Positions 34,180-40,947 of a DNA stretch of 61,872 bases are shown here, piece after piece. This DNA is from an uncultured Alphaproteobacteria bacterium (GTDB taxonomy: Bacteria > Pseudomonadota > Alphaproteobacteria > Rhizobiales > Beijerinckiaceae). The DNA is taken from the NCBI GenBank assembly GCA_937988775.1, contig CALKHP010000051.1:1-61872 (forward strand). The letters run 5' to 3'. Numbering within the stretch: the stretch's first letter is position 1; the number at the start of each line of letters is the position of its first letter. The notes beneath the pieces were generated by a model, which was not told the DNA's origin, did no database searches, and was given only the letters and a program-made list of their open reading frames with translations. A program made the position numbers and the translations under genes.

Positions 34180-35310
34180 ATGACGACGCAAGGCGCGCTT
34201 GCAGGCCTCAAGGTCATCGATCTCAGCCGGGTGCTGGGCGGGCCTTACTGCACCCAGATCCTCGGCGATCACGGCGCCGACGTCATCAAGGTCGAGCCGC
34301 CGCAGGGCGACGAAACCCGTGGCTGGGGCCCGCCTTTCCGCGACGGCGTGGCGTCCTACTATGCGGGCGTCAACCGCAACAAGCGCGGCATCGTGCTCGA
34401 CCTGAAGCAGCCGCAGGCCCGCGAGGCGCTGCTCGGCCTGCTGGAGGGCGCCGATGTGCTGGTCGAGAATTTCAAGCCGGGCACGCTCGACAAATGGGGC
34501 ATGGATGTCGAGAGCCTTGCCCTGCGCTTTCCCCGCCTGATCCATTGCCGGATTTCGGGTTTTGGCGCCGATGGCCCGCTTGGCGGCCTGCCGGGTTACG
34601 ATGCGGCGGTGCAGGCGATGGTCGGGCTGATGAGCGTCAATGGCGAGCCGGACGGCGCGCCGACCCGCATCGGCGTGCCGGTTGTCGATCTCGCGACCGG
34701 GCTCAATGCCGTCATCGGCATCCTGATGGCCATCCGCGAGCGTGAGGTGAGCGGGCGTGGGCAGTTCGTCGAGACGGCGCTGTATGATTGCGGCTTCTCG
34801 CTGTTGCATCCCCATCTCGCCAATCATTTCATGTCCGGGCAGACGCCGCAGCGCTCAGGCAATGCCCATCCGAATATCACGCCGTATGACGTGTTCGAGA
34901 CCGCCACCGTGCCGATCTTCCTCGCCGTCGGCAACGATGGCCAGTTCGCCAGGCTTTGCACTTTGCTCGGTCAGCCAGCGCTCGCCCAGGATGGGCGCTT
35001 CGCCAATAATGGCGAGCGCAACCGCCATCGCGAGGCCTTGACGCGCGCATTGACCGGGCTGCTCGCCGGCCATGATGGAGAAAAGCTGGCCGAGGACCTG
35101 ATCCGGGCCGGCGTGCCGTGCGGGCCGGTGCTGAGCGTGCCCGAGGCGGTGCGCCATCCCCACACGCGCCACAGGGAGATGGTCGTGACGCGGGGCGACT
35201 ACACAGGCACCGGCTCGCCGATCAAGCTCAGCCGCACGCCGGCAAGCTATCGCCTGCTGCCCCCGGCCTTGGGCGAACATGATGACGAGGTGCTGGGGCG
35301 CTCGACATAA
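34180..35310 (+). CDS. CaiB/BaiF-type (family III) CoA-transferase (module 2)
   Basis: Family III CoA-transferase, 376 aa from ATG 34180 (MTTQGALAGLKVIDLSRVLG). This is the same length as its paralogue at 4176-5306, which supports this start over ATG 34153, which overlaps the previous stop. The catalytic Asp is probably Asp170 in GVPVVDLATG. VIKVEPPQGDETR (35-47), YAGVNRNKRGIVLDL (61-75) and VENFKPGTLDKWG (95-107) are typical. Activates or exchanges CoA on the carboxylate handled by this operon. Confidence 0.92.
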   Translation: MTTQGALAGLKVIDLSRVLGGPYCTQILGDHGADVIKVEPPQGDETRGWGPPFRDGVASYYAGVNRNKRGIVLDLKQPQAREALLGLLEGADVLVENFKPGTLDKWGMDVESLALRFPRLIHCRISGFGADGPLGGLPGYDAAVQAMVGLMSVNGEPDGAPTRIGVPVVDLATGLNAVIGILMAIREREVSGRGQFVETALYDCGFSLLHPHLANHFMSGQTPQRSGNAHPNITPYDVFETATVPIFLAVGNDGQFARLCTLLGQPALAQDGRFANNGERNRHREALTRALTGLLAGHDGEKLAEDLIRAGVPCGPVLSVPEAVRHPHTRHREMVVTRGDYTGTGSPIKLSRTPASYRLLPPALGEHDDEVLGRST

Positions 35311-35405
35311 AGCATGCCGCCGCGCCGGCGGGGGGCAATGCGACCGGGCGATGCCGGCGTGCTATTCGACCCGAAACCGGATTCTTGTCACCTTTGGAGC
35401 GACAC

Positions 35406-36170
35406 ATGCCCAGCTACGAGCCCGTGACGGCACTTCTGCGTGGCCTGAAGGTTCTTGAGGCGATCGCCGAAACAGGCGCCGCGACGATCAAGAGCCTGCA
35501 TGCCGCGACGGGAATTCCGAAGGCGACGCTGGTCAGGATGCTCGAGACGCTGATCCATGCCGGCTACGTTTACAGCGCCGGCGAGCAGCCGCGTTATGCC
35601 CTGACGGCGCGGGCCTTGAGCATCGCCGCCGGCTTCGACCAGGGCCAGCATCTGCTCTCCGTCGTCGGGCCGATGCTGAGCGAATTCCAGAAGTCGCTCG
35701 GCTGGCCGTCCGATCTCGGCGTGTTCGACCGCGATGCGATGGTGATCGTCGGCACCAGCCGTCAGCCCGGCGTGCTCAGCGTCAACCGCAAGGTCGGCTC
35801 GCGCGTGCCGGCGGTGAAGACCGCGCTCGGCCGGGCCTGCCTGGCGTTCCTGCCCGATGCGCAGCGGCTCGCCGCGTTGCACGAGTTGCGGGCGCTCACC
35901 AAGGAGCCGAAGGACATCAAGCGCTTCGAGGCCGAACTGGCGGCGGTGCGGGCGCGCGGCTATGCGATGAGCAATCAGGAGAACCTGCCGAGCATCCGCG
36001 CGCTGGCGGCGCCGATTTTCGATATGTCCGGCGTCGTCGCCAGCTTGAACATCATCATCGTCGCCGAGGCGATGTCGATCGACGAATTGCAGGAGAAATA
36101 CGCCGAGACATTGCTGTCGATCACCGAGAAAATGTCGGCGACCTTGCGCAAGGCTCCCATTCAGAAATAG
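35406..36170 (+). CDS. IclR-family transcriptional regulator
   Basis: Regulator of 254 aa. The N-terminal winged helix-turn-helix spans about residues 5-65 (LHAATGIPKATLVRMLETLIHAG). The GAF-like effector domain spans about 80-245 (VPAVKTALGRACLAFLPD and the NIIIVAEAMS strand region). Start ATG 35406 follows GGAG. It closes the gene block and is the likely binder of the ATTTCATTnAATGAAAT sites at 26399-26436 and 31237-31255, since IclR proteins (KdgR-like examples) favour AATGAAA/TTTCATT dyads. No such site lies before its own gene. Confidence 0.92.
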   Translation: MPSYEPVTALLRGLKVLEAIAETGAATIKSLHAATGIPKATLVRMLETLIHAGYVYSAGEQPRYALTARALSIAAGFDQGQHLLSVVGPMLSEFQKSLGWPSDLGVFDRDAMVIVGTSRQPGVLSVNRKVGSRVPAVKTALGRACLAFLPDAQRLAALHELRALTKEPKDIKRFEAELAAVRARGYAMSNQENLPSIRALAAPIFDMSGVVASLNIIIVAEAMSIDELQEKYAETLLSITEKMSATLRKAPIQK

Positions 36171-36193
36171 CCGCCCATATTGCGGCTGCCGGC

Positions 36194-37081
36194 TCAGGCC
36201 TGGCCGGGCACCCAGTCGGCTGTTTCTTTCAGGGCAAGCTCCGCCTGCCAGAGCCCCGGCGCATCGTGGGCCGACGGCGTGCCCTGTAGCAGGCGCGCAT
36301 AATCCGCGCGCGGCACGAGCCTTGCGCCCAATTGCGCGACCCATGCCGACAGGGTTTCGTGGTCTACCGCGGCATAGCCCCAGCTTTCCAGATGATGGTA
36401 CAGGCTGACGATGCCGATTTTCGAGGCGTCGTTGCGGGTGTGGAACATCGACAACGCGCTGAACACCGGCCCGACCGATACGCCGAACAGCCCGCCGATC
36501 AGGGCGCCGGCGCCATCGCGCACCTCGACCGAATGCGCGTGGCCCCGGTCGTGGAGATCGAGATAGATGCGTGCGCAGCCCGGCGTGATCCAGGTGAGAT
36601 GCGGGCGGCCCGGCCGCCGCTCGGCGCAGCCGCTCAGCACGGCCTCGAAAGCCGTATCGAAGGAGATGGTGACGTCGCTGGTTCTGAGCGTGCGGCGCAG
36701 GGGCTTGGGGATATGGACCTCGCCGATATGCATCACCGCCCGTTCGGCCGGCGACCACCATTTCTGCGGTCCGACATGAGCGCGGGGAAAAAACCCGCGT
36801 CGCGCCGCTGCCAGGATCGTCTCCGGTTGGCTGTCGCGCAGGAAACCGGAAAACCCTGCGCCATGGCGACCGATATCCTGCTGCGTCGGCAGCCTGACCC
36901 GGCGGGGGCGGCGGAAAATGTCGGCGAGTTCGGTAACGCGCTTGCCGCGCAGCGAATAGGCCGCCCCGAGCATGTGGCGCTCGCACCAGCGCCACGGGCT
37001 TTCATGAAGGAGTTTTGCCCGCAGTATTTTACCGTCATCCGGCAAGGGCGCCGGCTGCTTGTCGGCAATGGCATTGATCAT
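36194..37081 (-). CDS. Leucyl/phenylalanyl-tRNA-protein transferase-like protein, divergent
   Basis: Protein of 295 aa resembling Aat, which adds Leu or Phe from tRNA to proteins with N-terminal Arg/Lys. Shared features are AARRGFFPRAHVGPQKWWSP (about 92-111, as FPWF...WWSP in Aat), HLTWITPGCARIYLDLHDRG (161-180), HAHSVEVRDG, and SMFHTRNDASKIG (211-223). It differs at key places: Aat GESMF has Leu210 here instead of Glu, and the Aat DCQ triad is D240-H241-E242. It also has an N-terminal extension of about 60 residues. It may be a paralogue with another acceptor or donor, or a GNAT-fold protein of new function. Convergent with the IclR gene (23-bp gap). Confidence 0.72.
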   Translation of the reverse strand: MINAIADKQPAPLPDDGKILRAKLLHESPWRWCERHMLGAAYSLRGKRVTELADIFRRPRRVRLPTQQDIGRHGAGFSGFLRDSQPETILAAARRGFFPRAHVGPQKWWSPAERAVMHIGEVHIPKPLRRTLRTSDVTISFDTAFEAVLSGCAERRPGRPHLTWITPGCARIYLDLHDRGHAHSVEVRDGAGALIGGLFGVSVGPVFSALSMFHTRNDASKIGIVSLYHHLESWGYAAVDHETLSAWVAQLGARLVPRADYARLLQGTPSAHDAPGLWQAELALKETADWVPGQA

Positions 37082-37199
37082 ATGGCAGTCTCGAAATCAT
37101 CGGTGGTCCGATTATGGAATTCGCTTTCAATCCGAAATTTCTTTTATATTGTTTTGCACACTCTAATCCTGCCAATGTCTGAATCGGCATGATGAATGC

Positions 37200-38300
37200 T
37201 TACTGAATATGCCGAATAATGCCATCCTGGAGCATGGCATTGTTCCGAGGGTGATTGCGGCGCTTCTGCACGCGCGATGCAAGCCTTAGCGACGGCTGCT
37301 CGACCGCGCGATAGAACAGCGTTGCGGCCGCAAAGGCCGCGGCCAGGGCCATGGCCAGCAACACGACATCGCCGCCGGAATCGCCGAACATGCCGACCCG
37401 TCCGGCCAGCAGCTTGACCGTGGTCGCCACCACGAGAACATGAGTGAGATAGAGCGAGTAGGAGATGTCGCCGAGCCAGCTCAACACCGCATGGGCGCGC
37501 CATTTTCCGGCCGCTTCGAGGAACAGCGCGCCGCCGACGATCAGCGCCGCCGGAACGCCGTAGCACCATAGGCGCGCCCGCTCGAAAGCGTCCGGCGGAT
37601 CGCCGGCGGCGAGCGCCAGGCCGAGGCCGCCGAAGATCAGCGCCGCCAGCGCCTGATGCCTGTCGGCGCGCCAGCCGGCGAGATAGAGTTCGGCGATGAC
37701 GACGCCGAAACCGAACTCGACCAGCACGGCCTGCGTATAGAACCAGGCCAGGCTTTCGCCCTGCGGCAGATCGAGCAGCCAGCCTGTTGCGGCCAGCAGC
37801 ACGAGCGCGAGACAGATCAGCACCGAACGCAGACGCGCGGGAAGGCCGAGCGCCACCGCCAGCAACAGGTAGAACAGCATTTCCAGCGACAGCGTCCAGC
37901 CCGGTTCGAGCAGCGGGAAGATCGAGCCGTCGCGCAAGATGGATGGGACGAAGGCCAGGGACAGCACGAGGTCATGCGGCGCCCAGGTGAAGCTGCGGAA
38001 GGCGGTGGGCGCAGCCAGCGTCATGGCCGCGATGCCGATGACGACGGCCCAATATGGGCCACCGACGCGTGCGAGGCGTCCTAGAACGAATGCGGTGCGG
38101 CCCGGCGCGCGCCGCACCGCCACGGTCAGGATGAAGCCGCTGATGACGAAGAAGATATCGACCCCGGCCTCGCCGATGCGTGTGAGATCCGCCGGGATCC
38201 AGTCGTTGCCATAGCCGGAAACGAAGGCGAAGGCATGGAACAGCAGCACGCCGAGGGAAGCGATGCCGCGCAGGTGATGAATGGAGGCGATCTTCTTCAT
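37200..38300 (-). CDS. Acyltransferase 3 family membrane protein (OafA/exopolysaccharide acetylase type)
   Basis: Inner-membrane acyltransferase of 366 aa with about ten hydrophobic segments. The N-terminal IHHLRGIASLGVLLFHAF block and a later FFVISGFILT are the family signature; the conserved His of LLFHA is the proposed catalytic residue. LSWLGDISYSLYLTHVL near the C-terminus is also typical. These proteins O-acetylate or acylate surface glycans. Start chosen at ATG 38300 (MKKIASIHHLRG); ATG 38309 is possible. Below the stop a hairpin with arms TCGGCAT / ATGCCGA (37184-37190, 37209-37215) may end the transcript. Confidence 0.88.
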   Translation of the reverse strand: MKKIASIHHLRGIASLGVLLFHAFAFVSGYGNDWIPADLTRIGEAGVDIFFVISGFILTVAVRRAPGRTAFVLGRLARVGGPYWAVVIGIAAMTLAAPTAFRSFTWAPHDLVLSLAFVPSILRDGSIFPLLEPGWTLSLEMLFYLLLAVALGLPARLRSVLICLALVLLAATGWLLDLPQGESLAWFYTQAVLVEFGFGVVIAELYLAGWRADRHQALAALIFGGLGLALAAGDPPDAFERARLWCYGVPAALIVGGALFLEAAGKWRAHAVLSWLGDISYSLYLTHVLVVATTVKLLAGRVGMFGDSGGDVVLLAMALAAAFAAATLFYRAVEQPSLRLASRVQKRRNHPRNNAMLQDGIIRHIQ

Positions 38301-38482
38301 AACCCGCATCGACGCAAAATGCATGCTGCAACGGCAGGAGCGTGAAATTCCGGCGCGCGGGCTGCGCGTGACAACGTCGGCGCGGGTGACATGCGCCGAC
38401 CGAAGATCATGCCTTCTTCGGCGTTCGATCCTCGGGCCGGCCCCGCCAATGAATCCGTTTCCGCTTGCAAGTGGCGCGGCAC

Positions 38483-39775
38483 TTATCGGCCGAGAACATC
38501 CAGGACGCGGTTCCACTGCATGCCGACATTGAGCAGCGCTGCCTTGTAGCGATGGAACGGCACCGGCTGGATCCGGCTGACGGGCAACGCGCCCGCTTCC
38601 GGTGCTCCGCCAAGCTTTCGCCCGAGGAATGCTCCGGCGCGCGTCGCCATCGCGACGCCGCGGCCATTATAGCCGACCATGACGTGCAAGCCCGGCTCCG
38701 GCTCGTGATAATGCGGCAGGTGATCCATCGTGATGCCGACCAGGCCGGTCCAGCGATGGGAAATCGGGATGCCGGCCGCCTGCGGGAAAATGCCGGCCAG
38801 CACCTTCTCCAGCACGGAGTAATCGGCGACGCGCGTCGAGGTCGCGCGTGACGATGAGAACGAGGCGCGCCCGCCGACCATCAGCCGGCCATCGGGGCTG
38901 ATGCGGAAATACAGCACCAGCCTGCGGCTGTCATAGACCGTTTCGCGGCCGGGCAGCACCACGACGCCGGCCGGAAGTGGCTCGGTCGCGATCTGGAAGC
39001 TGTTGACCGGCAACAGGCTGGCGGCGAGGCCGGGGATGAGCCCGTCGCTATAGGCATTGGTGGCGATGAGCACGCGGTCGGCCAGGAGCGCGCCGCCCGG
39101 CGCCGTAACGCGCCAGCGCCCGGTGTCCCGCGCGAGCGAGAGCATGGGCGAACGCGCATGAATCCGGGCTCCGGCCACTGTCGCTGCACGCGCCAGTTCC
39201 CGCGCCAGATCAAGCGGATGCACGCTCGCGCCGCGCGGATCGCGATAGCCGCCGCGATAGCGCCGCGTGCCGACCCGGCGCTCGACGTCGCTTGCGTCGA
39301 ACTCCTCGACCGGCACGCCGGTGCGCCTCAGGTCCGCTGCTGCGGCACGCACGGTCGCAAGCGCGGTATCGTTATGCGCGAGGCGGATCAGCCCGCATCG
39401 TTCGAACCGGCAGGAGAGCGCCTTCCGCGCCACCAAGTCGGCGAGAAAATCGGGCGCCTCCTGACTGAGGTGAAACAGCGTGCGGCCGGCATCGCCGAAC
39501 CGCCCGGCCAGCACCGCCTCGCCAGCCTTCACGCCTGGATTGACCTGGCCGCCATTGCGGCCGCTGGCGCCGAAGCCGATGATCTCGCTCTCGAGGACCG
39601 CGACCTTGGCGCCGGCCTCCGCCGCGTGCAGCGCTGCCGACAGGCCGGTAAAGCCGCCGCCGACAATCGCGAGATCGACACGGGCTTCACCCTGCAGGGG
39701 AGTCTCCGGTGGCGGCGGCGCGGACGCCGTCGCCGCCCAGAGGCTGGGTGGCAGGCTGGTTTGCCCGCCCGTCAC
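38483..39775 (-). CDS. FAD-dependent oxidoreductase of the DAO family, gamma-glutamylputrescine oxidase-like
   Basis: Flavin amine oxidase of 430 aa. A GGGFTGLSAALHAAEAG dinucleotide-binding motif (near residue 38) is followed by VAVLESEIIGFGASGRNGG, the arrangement seen in PuuB-type oxidases. GYNGRGVAMATRAG closes the FAD domain. The start is probably GTG 39775, overlapping the stop of the M24 gene (GTGA), since no ATG fits. It would oxidise a primary or secondary amine to an aldehyde with release of H2O2. The aldehyde dehydrogenase at 48513 could act next. Confidence 0.85.
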   Translation of the reverse strand: MTGGQTSLPPSLWAATASAPPPPETPLQGEARVDLAIVGGGFTGLSAALHAAEAGAKVAVLESEIIGFGASGRNGGQVNPGVKAGEAVLAGRFGDAGRTLFHLSQEAPDFLADLVARKALSCRFERCGLIRLAHNDTALATVRAAAADLRRTGVPVEEFDASDVERRVGTRRYRGGYRDPRGASVHPLDLARELARAATVAGARIHARSPMLSLARDTGRWRVTAPGGALLADRVLIATNAYSDGLIPGLAASLLPVNSFQIATEPLPAGVVVLPGRETVYDSRRLVLYFRISPDGRLMVGGRASFSSSRATSTRVADYSVLEKVLAGIFPQAAGIPISHRWTGLVGITMDHLPHYHEPEPGLHVMVGYNGRGVAMATRAGAFLGRKLGGAPEAGALPVSRIQPVPFHRYKAALLNVGMQWNRVLDVLGR

Positions 39776-40947
39776 CACGAGCGCTTGACCGCATCGGTGA
39801 GCAACTCGTAGCCATCGGGCGTGACCAGGACGGTCTCCTCGAAATCGCCGAGATAGCCATCCTGCTGGATGGTGCGTTCGATGCACAGCACCATGCCGGG
39901 AACGATCTCGGTCGTGACGCCGCGCGCCAGCCAGGGGTCGTCCCAGCCGAGGCCGAGGCCGTGTCCCATCGCCGAGAACACGCCGTCGACCCGGAAGCCG
40001 AGCGACTGCTGCTTGTCGAGGCCGGCGGCGCCCAGGTCACCCGCCGTGGCGCCCGGGCGGATCGCGGCGAGGGTAGCCTCGATGCTGGAAATCGCCGCCT
40101 CGAACAAAGAGACCTGGCGGTTCGTGACCGGTCCGACCGCCTTGGCGCGCGCGAGGTCGAACATGTAGCCGTCGACGGCGCCCGAGATGCCGAAACGAAT
40201 CCAGTCGCCTTCGGCAAGCCTCTTCGGCGAGCCCCAGGTCGGGAAATTGCTCTTGGCGAAGCGCGATGGATCACCGCCCTTGCCCGACGCCATGAACGAA
40301 TTGTAGAGCACGCCGCCGGCCGGCACGAGATGCGCCAGCCCCGCCGCGACGACATCGCCATGCGAGGCGCCCGGCACCGAGGCGTTGAGCATCGCCTCGA
40401 TGGTGCGCGAGCCGACCTCGGATGCTTTGCGCAACAGCGCGACCTCGCCCGGAGACTTGACCGACCTCAGGCCTGCCAGGATGTCGTCTGCCGGCTCGAG
40501 CACGAGATCGGGCAACGCGCTGCGCAGCCGCTCGGTCATGCGATAGGTCAGCACGTCCGAGCCGACGAGGCCGATGCGCGCTTTCGCCAGCCCGGCCCGC
40601 TTCAGGGCCGCGATCGTATCGTCGAGCACGAAATCGGAATAGCTCACCTTGCCGTCGGCAAGCCGGATGCGGCCGTCATCGGGCACGTCGATCAGCAGTT
40701 CCGGAGCCTCGTCGACCGGCAGCACGAGAAATGTGTGCGCGCGCGCCGACCAGTTGCCCTCGAAATCGGGAATGAAGGGGAAGGGCGTGTAGAAATTGGT
40801 CAGGTAGAGCACGTCGCCATAGCGGTCGAGCGTGCCGCCGCCGCGCGAGGCGACGAGCAACCCCGCCAGGCCGCGCTGCCTTGCTGCCGCGATGGCGCGG
40901 TGGCGGCGGGCGGAGAACTCCTCTGTAGCAATCACAGTGCTGGGCAT
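39772..40947 (-). CDS. M24 family protein (Xaa-Pro peptidase/creatinase fold), altered metal site
   Basis: Pita-bread-fold protein of 391 aa: N-terminal creatinase-like domain (about 1-160) and C-terminal catalytic domain (about 165-390). The metal-binding set D-D-H-E-E is incomplete. The usual first Asp (DxG... seven residues before GY) is Gly253, while Asp264 (GYMFD), His in MGHGLGLG, Glu in CIERT and Glu in FEETV are present. This resembles creatinase, which works without metal, more than proline peptidases. Start ATG 40947 overlaps the 864-aa gene by 16 nt, so the three minus-strand genes form an operon. Confidence 0.85.
   Translation of the reverse strand: MPSTVIATEEFSARRHRAIAAARQRGLAGLLVASRGGGTLDRYGDVLYLTNFYTPFPFIPDFEGNWSARAHTFLVLPVDEAPELLIDVPDDGRIRLADGKVSYSDFVLDDTIAALKRAGLAKARIGLVGSDVLTYRMTERLRSALPDLVLEPADDILAGLRSVKSPGEVALLRKASEVGSRTIEAMLNASVPGASHGDVVAAGLAHLVPAGGVLYNSFMASGKGGDPSRFAKSNFPTWGSPKRLAEGDWIRFGISGAVDGYMFDLARAKAVGPVTNRQVSLFEAAISSIEATLAAIRPGATAGDLGAAGLDKQQSLGFRVDGVFSAMGHGLGLGWDDPWLARGVTTEIVPGMVLCIERTIQQDGYLGDFEETVLVTPDGYELLTDAVKRSW

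Noticed and set aside
38396..38425. Hairpin CCGAAGA / TCTTCGG between the acyltransferase and oxidase genes as a terminator
   Set aside because: Only a 7-bp stem and no T-run in the direction of transcription, so it is not strong enough to call.
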